Program-made: the position numbers and the translations under genes
Shown here: positions 42,096 through 50,212 of the stretch, piece after piece
Position numbering within the stretch: position 1 is the first letter of the stretch
How the letters are laid out: each line of letters begins with the position of its first letter
Assembly: GCA_050049355.1 (NCBI GenBank)
Contig: JASFWK010000001.1
Span: forward strand, 1 to 64,000
Reading direction: 5' to 3'
Length of the DNA: 64,000 bases
Source: JASFWK01 sp050049355
GTDB lineage: Bacteria; Chloroflexota; Anaerolineae; B4-G1; DUEL01
Notes under the pieces: generated by a model
Seen by the model: only the letters and a program-made list of their open reading frames with translations
What the model was told of the DNA's origin: nothing
Databases searched by the model: none

Positions 42096-43055
42096 CTACA
42101 GGTTGCCCTTTCGCTCTCCTCGGGAGAGGGACAGACCGACTAAGACCAGCATCAGTCCAATGCCCATCAGAACCAGGCTCACAGTCGGTGCGATCCCCTG
42201 TCCTCCTCCGTCCGGCAGGAGTGGTTCCCCGGGGGTGGTGGGAGTGACTTCAGCCACCTCAGCTGGTGTCGCGGTGGGCTCAGATGGGGTCTCCTGTACG
42301 ACCACAGTCGGTGGGACCGGCGAGCTCGTCGCCGTGGGCGGGATTGGCGTATCCTGCCCCACGATGGTTGCAGTTGCTGGCGGTGGAGTTTCGGTGGGCG
42401 GCACAGGGGTGTCGGTCGGCGGTGCTGTTGTGCTGGTCGGTGGCACGGGTGTGACGGTCGGCGAAGGAGGTGGGCTGGTTGGTGTAGGCGGGACCGGCGT
42501 ATCCTGCCCCACGATGGTTGCAGTTGCCGGGGGCGGTGTGTCCGTGGGCGGCGCAGGGGTGTCAGTCGGCGGTGCTGTTGTGCTGGTTGGCGGCACCGGT
42601 GTGTTGGTCGGTGCTGCTGTGTTAGTTGGCGGCACAGGCGTGTCCGTAGGTGGCGCGGGTACTGGTTGGATGAAGAACTCGGTGTGAGAGATAGCATGGC
42701 ACTGGGCGCTTTCTTCGCAGTTGCGAGATGCGGTCGCAGAAGCGGATTCGATGCCGTTCACGCAGTACCCGGGCGACTGGCATCCGTTGGAGGTAAATGT
42801 CCATGTCCCTCCGCCGGACTGCGGGGAGCCGGCCTTGACAAGGACCTTACACACTTCATACCCCTCGGGTGCACTGTAGGTGTAGCTTGGGTCGGCGTTG
42901 TTTTCTTCCTTGTACGCCGACTGACACGTCTCCGCACCAGCGGCTCCAAAGATAGCGTGGCGCACCGTAGGCACAGTCAGAACAGTCCCTACTCCCCCAA
43001 CCAGCAGTATGGCCAATAATATAATCGGAGCTCTCTGCGTCATCTTGCTCATCAT
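42096..43055 (-). CDS. Secreted Pro/Thr-rich surface protein with six-Cys N-terminal domain
   Basis: 319 residues. Signal-anchor helix at about 8-30, then a globular domain (about 38-130) with six Cys: TCQSAYKEE, YEVCKVLV, NGCQSPGYCV, NCEESAQCH, ending in HAISHTEFFI. A long stalk of PPT-x-TP units follows (about 133-270), including two copies of a 50-residue block. The C-terminus has a membrane helix (about 288-308) and a basic tail. The protein is thus exposed on a stalk and anchored at the end. The head domain is shared with the 639-residue neighbour. AGGAGG precedes the ATG. A promoter matching that of the sigma gene lies at 43173-43206. Confidence 0.8.
   Translation of the reverse strand: MMSKMTQRAPIILLAILLVGGVGTVLTVPTVRHAIFGAAGAETCQSAYKEENNADPSYTYSAPEGYEVCKVLVKAGSPQSGGGTWTFTSNGCQSPGYCVNGIESASATASRNCEESAQCHAISHTEFFIQPVPAPPTDTPVPPTNTAAPTNTPVPPTSTTAPPTDTPAPPTDTPPPATATIVGQDTPVPPTPTSPPPSPTVTPVPPTSTTAPPTDTPVPPTETPPPATATIVGQDTPIPPTATSSPVPPTVVVQETPSEPTATPAEVAEVTPTTPGEPLLPDGGGQGIAPTVSLVLMGIGLMLVLVGLSLSRGERKGNL
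42301..42600. repeat. 150-bp tandem repeat inside the surface-protein stalk
   Basis: GGCGTATCCTGCCCCACGAT and the next 12 bases are identical at 42346-42377 and 42496-42527, offset by 150 bases. Flanking sequence is also largely repeated. It encodes two copies of a Pro/Thr block ending in ATATIVGQDTP. Recent slippage or unequal exchange is likely. Confidence 0.75.
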
Positions 43056-43059
43056 TCGC

Positions 43060-43170
43060 CTACCTCCTTCTTGCTTGAGACAGTATCTCCCCCTTCTTCA
43101 TTTCTGTTGATCTTGCGCTATTCCCTCGGCGGGCGGTCTCAATGCCTGGATCGGGTTCGGTTCCCTTCAT
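43060..43170 (-). CDS. Possible 36-residue leader ORF
   Basis: An ATG two bases after the CGACTATAG box opens a frame of 36 codons, starting MKGTEPDPGIETARRG and ending SQARRR. Its stop codon lies four bases before the start of the 319-residue surface protein and overlaps that gene's ribosome site. The sigma gene's own ATG has the same place relative to its box. It may be a leaderless upstream peptide or simply 5' UTR; composition gives no decision. Confidence 0.3.
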   Translation of the reverse strand: MKGTEPDPGIETARRGNSARSTEMKKGEILSQARRR

Positions 43171-43172
43171 TA

Positions 43173-43206
43173 CTATAGTCGTTTGAACAGGGAGAAAGGG
43201 GTCGCC
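43173..43206 (-). promoter_or_regulatory. Putative ECF-sigma promoter of the surface-protein gene
   Basis: Minus strand GGCGACCC (43206-43199), 17 bases, CGACTATAG (43181-43173). The same two blocks with the same spacing precede the sigma gene at 47460-47493, while the spacers differ. This is the expected pattern for an ECF sigma factor controlling itself and a target. Confidence 0.7.
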
Positions 43207-43632
43207 GGTTCCGGACCGATGCTTCCGCGCGGCGAGTATTTCTCTCAGCCTCTCCTTGTCTGACCACAGCGGGTTAGCTGGACAGTGGGGAGGACGTCAA
43301 TGGGTCAGCGGCTCGCCGCCGGTCGGCCGTATGGCTCTCATCCCTTATCTGGAAAGCCTGTGTCTGAGCAGAGAGTGAGGCAAACGGGGAAGGAGGCCGG
43401 TCACCGGGCGAGTCGTGTGGTTCCCTCTGCTTCTTCTCGATTATAATCAACCTCTGCGCAAATTGCAAGAGGTGAAGCAGAGTGGGCTCAGCCGGCGAGT
43501 TCAATTGATGGAGTGACTATCCCTGGGTATTGGATGATGGCTAGCCAGATGAGGGGGCTCGGCCGGAGATGGTCAATACGACTGGCTTGCTTCCTGTGCC
43601 TGATGGACTTCGTTGTGCAGCTCAGGAATCGA
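43207..43632. other. Intergenic region, no gene supported
   Basis: About 430 bases between the promoter of the 319-residue gene and the terminator of the 639-residue gene. Open frames are short, without ribosome sites. Nothing further recognised. Confidence 0.4.
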
Positions 43633-43670
43633 AGATGCGCCCAGCTGTTTACTCCCCGCTGGGCGCATCT
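43633..43670 (-). terminator. Strong hairpin after the propeller-protein gene
   Basis: AGATGCGCCCAGC (43633-43645) and GCTGGGCGCATCT (43658-43670) form a perfect 13-bp stem with a 12-base loop, 41 bases after the stop at 43712. On the minus strand it is followed by TCGATTCC. Intrinsic terminator likely. Confidence 0.65.
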
Positions 43671-43711
43671 TGAGGCCGCCTTCAGTCTCTGCCTGGCCGC
43701 TCAGTCTCTTG

Positions 43712-45631
43712 TCAGGCTTGCTTGCGGGCGCTGACGAGCCACCCTATCCCCAGGCCAGCGATCAGCATGAGCCCGCCTATGCCCAGGATGAGCATCCAGT
43801 TGGTGCCGGCACCTGTGGGCGGTTCCGCAGGTTCGGCGGGGCCCTCCGTCGGCGGTGCCACAGCGGACGTCGGCTCGGGCTCCCCAGGTTCTTCCTCTTC
43901 TTCCGTCAGCTCACCTACCTCCAGTGCCAAGCTGCCGTCTTCGGAGACTGGCCGCAGCAGCACGTTCTGCTCCGCGCTGTCCCGGTCGGTCAGTTGAACC
44001 ACGTCTGTCGGATCCTCCACCGAGACGGAGTACAGTTCGAAGTCACCATCCCGGTCGGAGTGGAAGAGGACTCGAAGGCCGTCGCAGTCCCACGAGGGAG
44101 CTTCGTCGGCAGCGGAGTCGTCGGTCAGGCGGACGAGCACATCGGTGGTGACGTTGTAGGCGTAGATCTCCTGATTGCCATCCCGATCGGACTGGAAGGC
44201 CAGCCACACGCCGTCCGGTGACCAGGAGGGCAGTAGGTCATCTCCATCGGACGAGGCTACCTCTGTCTCCTCGCTGCTCTCTAGATCCAGCAGGTAGAGG
44301 TCCCAGTTATCGTTTCTGTTGGAGACGTAGGCGATGAGCGAGCCGGTGGGGGACCAGACTGGGTCCTTCTCGTCGGCGGGGTTATCGCTGCGCTGAACCT
44401 CGTCGGTGCCGTTCGGCAGGATGGTGAAGATATCCCAATTGCCGTCTCGGTCCGATTGGAAGGTCAGTGCGGAGCCATCGGGGGCCCAGGCTGGATCGGC
44501 GTCATTGCCGAGGTCGGTGGTCACCTGGGACGGGCCCTCAGGCATACCTACGTCCAGCAAGAAGATCTCCCAGTTGCCGGTGCGGTCGGATTGGAAAGCC
44601 AGCGTGCCCGTGAGGCAGGTCGTCCCAATCTCGACGCAATCAGGCGACCAGACTGGATCGGTGTCGTTGGCTGGATCGTAGGTTCGCCGGGTCTGGTGGC
44701 GACCGAAGAAGTCCATGGTGTAGATCTCCCAGTTGCCGTCCCGGTCGGACTGGAAGGCGCTCCACCAGCCCTCTGCGGACAGAGAGGGGCCCAGGTCGCG
44801 GCCGGGGCTGTTCGTCAGGTTGACGATTCCCTCTTCACTCTCAATCGGAAGCCGCGCAAGATCCCAGTTGCCGGCCTCGTCGGTATGAAGGATCGGGACG
44901 GGAGGACAGGCCGGACAGGAGAGCACGACCGATGGGCGCTGCGGACAGGTGGGGCAGCCCGGAGGTGGAGGTGGGGCTTGTGTGGGGGTCAGCTGGGTGA
45001 GGAGGGGTGGTGTGGCGGTTGGCCGCGGCGGGCGAGTTGGGGTAGAAGGCGGGCTCGTAGGCGTCGATGTCTCCTGCACAACAACGGTCACGGTCACCGG
45101 CGGGGGGGTGCCGGTCGGTGGAACGGGTGTCCTGGTCGGCGGGGCGGGTGTGCTGGTAGGCGGGACGGGCGTGTTGGTAGGCGGGACGGGCGTGTTGGTA
45201 GGCGGCACCGGGGTGTTGGTAGGCGGTGCGGGCGTGTTGGTTGGCGGGGGCGGTGCTTCTTGGATAAAGAACTCTACATGAGAGATGGCGTGACAATCTG
45301 GACCTTCTGGGCAGCTGCGGGAGCCGGATGCGGACCCGCCTCCAATTCCATTGGCACAGTAGCCCGGCGACTGGCATCCGTTGCTGCCGAACGTCCAGCT
45401 ATCTCGGCCAGCCTTGATCACGACCCTACACACGATGTAGCCTGCAGGCGCGGTGTAGCCGGAACTCGGATCGGCTCCGGTTTCTTGTTTGTATGCAGAC
45501 TGGCACGCCCCGCCGCCAGCGGCTCCGAAGAGGGCCTGACGCAGCCCTGGGACGGTTACGATGGCTACTACTGCTCCAACCAGCAGCAGAGCTAGGATTC
45601 CGATAAGAGCTCTCTGGGTTCTCTTGCGCAT
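43712..45631 (-). CDS. Surface protein: six-Cys head, Pro/Thr stalk, TolB-like beta-propeller, C-terminal anchor
   Basis: 639 residues. Signal-anchor helix at about 8-30. Six-Cys domain (about 38-128) like that of the 319-residue gene: ACQSAYKQE, YIVCRVVI, NGCQSPGYCA, SCPEGPDCH. A 21-base repeat encodes a PPTNTPV stalk (about 130-200). Then about six to seven WD40/TolB (PD40) blades with repeated SDRDGNWEIY and DPVWSPDG motifs (about 270-560). A Pro/Glu linker and one membrane helix (about 612-632) end the protein. TolB-like propellers bind proteins or sugars. GGAGGAGG precedes the ATG. A poor match to the sigma box (GGCACCCC-N16-CGAGAA) lies upstream. Confidence 0.85.
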   Translation of the reverse strand: MRKRTQRALIGILALLLVGAVVAIVTVPGLRQALFGAAGGGACQSAYKQETGADPSSGYTAPAGYIVCRVVIKAGRDSWTFGSNGCQSPGYCANGIGGGSASGSRSCPEGPDCHAISHVEFFIQEAPPPPTNTPAPPTNTPVPPTNTPVPPTNTPVPPTSTPAPPTRTPVPPTGTPPPVTVTVVVQETSTPTSPPSTPTRPPRPTATPPLLTQLTPTQAPPPPPGCPTCPQRPSVVLSCPACPPVPILHTDEAGNWDLARLPIESEEGIVNLTNSPGRDLGPSLSAEGWWSAFQSDRDGNWEIYTMDFFGRHQTRRTYDPANDTDPVWSPDCVEIGTTCLTGTLAFQSDRTGNWEIFLLDVGMPEGPSQVTTDLGNDADPAWAPDGSALTFQSDRDGNWDIFTILPNGTDEVQRSDNPADEKDPVWSPTGSLIAYVSNRNDNWDLYLLDLESSEETEVASSDGDDLLPSWSPDGVWLAFQSDRDGNQEIYAYNVTTDVLVRLTDDSAADEAPSWDCDGLRVLFHSDRDGDFELYSVSVEDPTDVVQLTDRDSAEQNVLLRPVSEDGSLALEVGELTEEEEEPGEPEPTSAVAPPTEGPAEPAEPPTGAGTNWMLILGIGGLMLIAGLGIGWLVSARKQA

Positions 45632-45709
45632 TTCTCCTCCTCCCTTGTCTCAACCAGTGGGTTCTCGTTGTGCAGCGTTTCTTGGGGTGCCTCCGGCTCG
45701 ACAGATGTT

Positions 45710-45750
45710 AGGCTTCCTCTGGATGTGGTTGGACCGTCCCAAGGAAGCCT
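45710..45750 (-). terminator. Possible terminator of the sigma operon
   Basis: AGGCTTCCT (45710-45718) and AGGAAGCCT (45742-45750) are a perfect 9-bp inverted repeat with a 23-base loop, just after the stop at 45767. No U-run is obvious. Confidence 0.35.
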
Positions 45751-45766
45751 CTTGCTCTCAAGCTGG

Positions 45767-46480
45767 TCAGGATCTGCGCTGGAAGTACAAGTACACGGCT
45801 GTGGCCACAGCGCCAAGCAGCAGCACGCCGATGCCGACCAGCAAGGGCCTGTTGATGATTGTCTGGTCCGGGACCGAGGTGGGTGCGGTGGTTGGTGGGG
45901 GCTGCGGGACCCGAGTGGCGGGGGCAGCCGCGATCTGCGCCGGGGTAGAAGCGTGAGTCTCCTGGGGGTGGGCGGGGGAGGGGCTGGGCGGCTGAGAGGT
46001 GCGTGAGGGGGATGGCGAGGGGGTCGACGAGGGAACGGGAAGTGGGGAGGAGGTCGGCGTGACCGGTAGCGCGGTAGGCGGCGGAGAGGTGGGAGCAGGC
46101 GGCGCCGAGGTCGGTGGCACGGTGCTCGTGGCTTGAACAGGCTCTACCTGCTGGGATTGCGGTGTGGGAGTGGGGACCGGGACCACCGGCGTACCGATCC
46201 GCCCGATTGGCACTGGCGTGGCGGCCGGCATGGTGGTGGGCTCGGGCGTGGGCGTGGTTGGAACAGGCGTTGCAGTGGATGGCTCAGATGTTGGTATGGA
46301 TGGCGGGGGCGTAGAGGTGGATCCTTCCCGCGTCTCCGTGGCGGGCAGGGTCGTGGTGGGATTTGAAAGGAAGGCGCTCCCCTCGGTCCCCTGACCTAGC
46401 CCGAAGCTCGCGGCGAGCGCCGCGCCTACAAGAAGGATGCCGGCGGCGGTAATGAGCCGGAGGATCTGCGATCGTTTCAT
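45767..46480 (-). CDS. Pro/Thr/Ser-rich membrane-anchored protein
   Basis: 237 residues from the ATG at 46480. Signal-anchor helix at about 8-28 (LRLITAAGILLVGAALAASF), a low-complexity stalk of Pro, Thr and Ser over about 170 residues (TPVPTTPTPEPTTMPAATPV as example), and a C-terminal membrane helix (about 210-230, LLVGIGVLLLGAVATAVYLY) with a basic end. No folded head domain. It follows the anti-sigma gene by 17 bases, so it is the third gene of the sigma operon. Possibly a spacer or mucin-like wall protein, or a partner of the anti-sigma factor. Confidence 0.78.
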   Translation of the reverse strand: MKRSQILRLITAAGILLVGAALAASFGLGQGTEGSAFLSNPTTTLPATETREGSTSTPPPSIPTSEPSTATPVPTTPTPEPTTMPAATPVPIGRIGTPVVPVPTPTPQSQQVEPVQATSTVPPTSAPPAPTSPPPTALPVTPTSSPLPVPSSTPSPSPSRTSQPPSPSPAHPQETHASTPAQIAAAPATRVPQPPPTTAPTSVPDQTIINRPLLVGIGVLLLGAVATAVYLYFQRRS

Positions 46481-46497
46481 CAGTCTGTTTCCGTATC

Positions 46498-46926
46498 CTA
46501 TCGCCGAGAGAGGAGCCAGAGGGCGATCAAGACCAGCGCCAGTGCAAGTACGATCGCTCCTGCCTTCCCAACAACAGCTCCGGTGATATTCGCGCCACTC
46601 TCCGGCACCAGAAGCGCGGCGGCAATGGCCACCAGGATCAAGGCCGTGGCTGCTGCCCCGACCCAGCGCTTTGTGGGCCATCCGAGGGGCCATGTAAGGC
46701 GCTGACGCGCTGGAGCGTGCAGCCGCCTCCACTCCGCTGCGATGCGCCTTCGGAGTTTCCGACGCAGCTCCTCTGGAGTTGGCTGCGGACTGAGCGTCTG
46801 CGCCAGCAACTCAACGACATCGGCCAGCGGGGGACGTTCGCTTCCTTCTGACTCCGCCCGCCCCTCCAGCAGTGCGTCGGTGAAGGCTGCTAGTTCCTCG
46901 TCCTTCCTTCGCTCCTCTTCTCTCAT
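46498..46926 (-). CDS. Membrane anti-sigma factor
   Basis: 142 residues. Residues 1-75 are cytoplasmic, acidic and helical (EELAAFTDALLEGR, then ELLAQTLSPQPTPEELRRKL), as in anti-sigma domains, but lack the HxxxCxxC zinc motif. Two membrane helices follow (about 88-107 and 118-139) with a short outer loop PESGANITGAVVGKAG. Its start overlaps the stop of the sigma gene by four bases (ATGA), the usual arrangement of an ECF sigma and its inhibitor. The loop is short, so sensing probably needs the membrane or a partner such as the next gene's product. Confidence 0.85.
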   Translation of the reverse strand: MREEERRKDEELAAFTDALLEGRAESEGSERPPLADVVELLAQTLSPQPTPEELRRKLRRRIAAEWRRLHAPARQRLTWPLGWPTKRWVGAAATALILVAIAAALLVPESGANITGAVVGKAGAIVLALALVLIALWLLSRR

Positions 46927-47456
46927 TCGGCGTACCCTAGCTCCTGCGCTATTGCCGAGAGGGCCCGCCGGTAGCGGGACCTTGCAGCCTCATGCGAGAT
47001 GTTCAAGACAGCGGCGATCTGTTTGAATGGCAAGCCTTCGGCAAAGCGCAGAAGAAGGATCTCCTGGTAGTCTGTTGGCAGACGCCGCAGGACTGTTCTC
47101 ACAATTACGCGTCTCTCGAACCCCTCCGGTCTCACAAGACTGCTGGCTCCTGATCCGTTGAGAGGTATGATGGATGGCCGACGGCCTCGACGGCGGTAGT
47201 AGTCTGCCACTTTGTGGCGTGCGATGTTAGAAAGCCATGTGCGAAAAAGGGACCTCCCCTGAAACCGCCGCAATCCTCGCAGCACTCCCACGAACACCTC
47301 TTGGGTTACATCCTCCACCGCCTCGGCTGGAAGCAGTGCCCGCAGGCGATTGTAGACGTAAGGCAGATATCGGTCGCATAGGGTCTCAAAAGCCGCCCGA
47401 TCACCCGACTGGGCCTTCTTTACGAGAACTCTGTCGGGAACCTTCTCGTCTTTCAT
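46923..47456 (-). CDS. ECF-type RNA polymerase sigma factor
   Basis: 177 residues. Region 2: DRAAFETLCDRYLPYVYNRL and EDVTQEVFVGVLRGLRRFQG, then FRTWLSNIARHKVADYYRRR, the core-binding and -10 recognition parts. Region 4: VRTVLRRLPTDYQEILLLRF and FKQIAAVLNISHEAARSRYR, a helix-turn-helix for the -35. No region 3 or long N-terminus, so group IV. Its ATG lies three bases after the box CGACTATAG, so a promoter recognised by itself would give an almost leaderless mRNA; no Shine-Dalgarno is present. It likely drives its own operon and the surface gene at 43055. Confidence 0.93.
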   Translation of the reverse strand: MKDEKVPDRVLVKKAQSGDRAAFETLCDRYLPYVYNRLRALLPAEAVEDVTQEVFVGVLRGLRRFQGRSLFRTWLSNIARHKVADYYRRRGRRPSIIPLNGSGASSLVRPEGFERRVIVRTVLRRLPTDYQEILLLRFAEGLPFKQIAAVLNISHEAARSRYRRALSAIAQELGYAE

Positions 47457-47459
47457 ATT

Positions 47460-47493
47460 CTATAGTCGCTGAGGTAGTCCGGTTTGGGTCGCC
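47460..47493 (-). promoter_or_regulatory. Putative autoregulated ECF-sigma promoter
   Basis: Minus strand GGCGACCC (47493-47486), 17 bases, CGACTATAG (47468-47460), directly before the sigma start codon at 47456. Identical blocks and spacing occur at 43173-43206. If transcription starts about seven bases after CGACT, the first base is that of the ATG. Confidence 0.7.
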
Positions 47494-47666
47494 ATCTCGG
47501 TGCCAGAATTCTGGGATTCTCTCAATTGTATGTGTGTGTCGCGACTGAGCTGAATAGGCAGCCACTCCCATCCATTCTTGGTCCCACCGGGATGCGCTTG
47601 CAGGTTCCTTCCACTGTGTTTCCAGGTCCCGTCGCTGAGATGCCTGGCACGCGGTCGAGCAAGAAC

Positions 47667-49181
47667 CTACGATGAGTTGCTTTTGCTCCAGGCCTGCAGC
47701 CAGAGCCCAAATGTGAACGTCCAGGGGGCCAGAAATGTGGTTCCGACAGCCATAAGGTTGATGCCTAGGACATTGCCCCAGTTGGCAAGCCGGGGGATCC
47801 AGAACCAGACGAAGCCGTAGACGACGTAGGAGCCCATGACCGTGAGGCTGAAGAGGCCGGCCTGAGCAGGAGCGGTAGGGCGGGGGCGCAGAGCTGCCAG
47901 CGCTACAAGCCACGTGACGTACCAGGGCTGGAACCAAAGTGTGGCGAACAACAGGAGAAACAGCACGACATCGTAGGCGTGGCGGAGTGTGCTGCTTGGG
48001 TTCCTCCAGGTCTTCTCGACCTGGAGTGCGTACCATATTCCTAGAGCTCCGAGTGCCGCCGACCGGGCCACGTTCTGGGCAGTGACCTCCTGCAATCCGC
48101 CCAACTGAAGTCCTAGCTTCACGAGAGTTGGCAGCGAGTGGGTGAAAAGAGCGGAGCGTCCGCCGAGGTTCGTGAGCGCTGTCAGAGGGTCTGGCAGGGA
48201 GATGTAGGTCAAGCCGACCAGGACCAATGCTGCGGTCCCGCCACAGAAGAGCGTGACCCAGAACCGGCGGCTTGAATTCCTCATGCGGGCGGATGAAAGC
48301 AGGAAGAGAGGAAGAAGAGGGATGGTAGGGATCTTGGTCAGGAAAGAGAGTGTCAGCGCCGCGGCCATCAGGAGCGGGCGATCTAGATCCCAAAGGAAGA
48401 TTCCCAGCAGTGCGAAGGCCATCATCGCCGCGTCATTGTGGCCATTGGCAGCGAACTCGTAGAGAACCAGCGGGTTCCATGCGAAGAAGAGAACTCCCGC
48501 CGGGGCGAAGTTCGAATCCCGCCGCCGCAGGATAGCGTGGATGAGCAAGGCCTGGGCGAGGTAGGCGGCGATGGCGACCCCCTTGAAGCCCAGTAAGTTG
48601 AGCGAAAGGCTCTCTCTGCCCAGCGTTCCCACCACCAAGGCGCTGATCCAGGTCCAGAGGGGGCCGTAGTTGGAGGTTGAGTGGCGAAAGGCGGAATAGG
48701 GGGTAAAGGCGGAGCCGGTGAACTGGGCAGGAGGGGTGACCAGAGGATTGGCCCCGAAGTAGGCCAGTTCCTCTCCGTAGCTCACGTAGTCCACCACGTC
48801 CCCCGCGCCAACTGGATAGGTCAGGCTCAGCAGCAGCGCGAATGCCAGACCGGTGAGCAGGATCAGCGGCGTCAACCGCCGGTGAGGGTGTCGTCGACAG
48901 GTTCGGTAAGCCAGCGCATAGAGACCGAATAGGATCAAGAAAGTCAGAAGGAAGATCGCAGCGGGGAGTGGCTTGCGCTGGGCAATCTCCGGCAGGCTGA
49001 TAGGGGCTTGAGCGACGTGGGCAAACATGTTATACGGCAGGACCAGCACGCTGACGTAAAGGACGAAGGAGAGGCAGAAGGCCAGGAAGACGATCGTGAA
49101 GGGGCGACCGCGAACCTCGGCAGGAGACTTCCGAGCTTCGGATTGCGAACCGAGGTTGCGGGAGCTCACTGTGTCAACCAC
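47667..49181 (-). CDS. Polytopic membrane glycosyltransferase (GT87 / mannosyltransferase-like)
   Basis: 504 residues, about 12 hydrophobic helices, GTG start two bases after the polyprenyl synthase stop. The first outer loop after helix 1-3 has YPVGAGDVVDYVSYGEELAY, with acidic residues as in GT-C enzymes that use polyprenyl-phosphate sugars. FFAWNPLVLYEFAANGHNDA is typical of GT87-type alpha-mannosyltransferases (W-P-N/D-H motifs), and LWFQPWYVTWLVALAALRP fits too. It would transfer a sugar from a lipid carrier on the outside of the membrane. Location behind two isoprenoid genes supports use of a polyprenyl carrier; donor and acceptor are unknown. Confidence 0.83.
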   Translation of the reverse strand: MVDTVSSRNLGSQSEARKSPAEVRGRPFTIVFLAFCLSFVLYVSVLVLPYNMFAHVAQAPISLPEIAQRKPLPAAIFLLTFLILFGLYALAYRTCRRHPHRRLTPLILLTGLAFALLLSLTYPVGAGDVVDYVSYGEELAYFGANPLVTPPAQFTGSAFTPYSAFRHSTSNYGPLWTWISALVVGTLGRESLSLNLLGFKGVAIAAYLAQALLIHAILRRRDSNFAPAGVLFFAWNPLVLYEFAANGHNDAAMMAFALLGIFLWDLDRPLLMAAALTLSFLTKIPTIPLLPLFLLSSARMRNSSRRFWVTLFCGGTAALVLVGLTYISLPDPLTALTNLGGRSALFTHSLPTLVKLGLQLGGLQEVTAQNVARSAALGALGIWYALQVEKTWRNPSSTLRHAYDVVLFLLLFATLWFQPWYVTWLVALAALRPRPTAPAQAGLFSLTVMGSYVVYGFVWFWIPRLANWGNVLGINLMAVGTTFLAPWTFTFGLWLQAWSKSNSS

Positions 49182-49183
49182 CG

Positions 49184-50212
49184 TTATCGGGCCCGTCCCA
49201 CCAACCCTAGAGCAAGATCGCGGAGGGTGTCGGCTGCGGACTTACCGCCATCGGCAGCGTCCAGCGCGGTCAGGGCGTGTCTGGTCTGAACTTGAGCCTC
49301 TTCCTGAGCCCACTCGCGGCCCCCTGCCTCTTCCAGCAGTTCGACCGCCTGTGCGATGTTGGCGGTGGAAAGGTCGGGCTGGGCCAGCAGCGCCTGCAGC
49401 GGCTTGCTCCGCTGCAGGCCGTAGATGATCGGCAGCGTCTTCTTTCGACGCCTGATATCCGACCCGGCGGGCTTCCCGGTCACCTCGGGGTCGCCCCAGA
49501 TACCCAAGATGTCATCTTCGATCTGGAAGGCCAGCCCCACGTGGTGGCCGAAGTCGCGCAGATGTTCCCGTTGCACCGGCTCGCCGTTGGCGGCCATTGC
49601 CCCCAGCTCGCAAGAGGCTGCCAGGAGCGCAGCGGTCTTCCCCGCCACCATCTCTAGGTATTCCTGGATGGCGACGCTCTCTTGAGCTTCGAACCGAATG
49701 TCCAAGAACTGTCCTTGGGTCAGTCGCAGGCACGCTCGTCCGAAGACCTGCATAGCGGCGGCTACCGTCTCTGCTGGCAGGCCCCGATCGGCCAGGCGCA
49801 GAAGGGCCAGGTGGGCCAAAGCGTGTAGGGCGTCGCCGGCATTGAGGGCCTGCGGCATTGACCAGAGCGCCCAGACCGTCGGTCGACCCCGTCGGGTGGT
49901 GTCGCCATCTTCGATGTCGTCGTGGATAAGGGAGAAATTGTGCAGGAGTTCGACGGCCGCGGCGGCGGGCAGCGCCCGTTCCCAATCCCCGCCGCATAGC
50001 TCGCAGCAGAGCAAGCAGAATATCGGCCGAAGCCGCTTCCCGGTCGGCTCCTCGGAGGGCTGGAGTTGCTCATCGGCCCAGCCTAGATGGTAATGGAGAT
50101 GACCATACAGCTGGCGAAAGGCTGGCGAAGGGGTGCTGACCACCTCCCGCATCTCCCTCTCCAGGGCAGGGAGGTAGCGCTCTTGGAGTGCCTGAGTCGT
50201 GGTGGGGTTCAC
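49184..50212 (-). CDS. Polyprenyl diphosphate synthase
   Basis: 342 residues. First Asp-rich motif [20 protein letters not shown] (DDxxD), second [40 protein letters not shown] is the usual N-terminal GKRxRP region. The chain-length position just before the first motif has small residues ([11 protein letters not shown] with Phe-Ser), so a product from C20 upward is possible, not certain. It condenses isopentenyl diphosphate onto allylic primers. Its start overlaps the fni stop by four bases, and the membrane glycosyltransferase follows two bases after its stop. The three form one operon. Confidence 0.93.
   Translation of the reverse strand: MNPTTTQALQERYLPALEREMREVVSTPSPAFRQLYGHLHYHLGWADEQLQPSEEPTGKRLRPIFCLLCCELCGGDWERALPAAAAVELLHNFSLIHDDIEDGDTTRRGRPTVWALWSMPQALNAGDALHALAHLALLRLADRGLPAETVAAAMQVFGRACLRLTQGQFLDIRFEAQESVAIQEYLEMVAGKTAALLAASCELGAMAANGEPVQREHLRDFGHHVGLAFQIEDDILGIWGDPEVTGKPAGSDIRRRKKTLPIIYGLQRSKPLQALLAQPDLSTANIAQAVELLEEAGGREWAQEEAQVQTRHALTALDAADGGKSAADTLRDLALGLVGRAR

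Noticed and set aside
42096..42200. Sortase LPxTG signal at the C-terminus of surface proteins
   Set aside because: The sequence is LLPDGGG, without Thr-Gly in place, and no sortase gene is in the window; a plain membrane anchor explains it.
45100..45240. Regular repeats resembling a CRISPR array
   Set aside because: The 21-bp units are contiguous without spacers and encode PPTNTPV in the reading frame of the surface protein.
46498..46926. Zinc-binding (ZAS) anti-sigma factor
   Set aside because: The HxxxCxxC motif is absent; only position and topology support the anti-sigma call.
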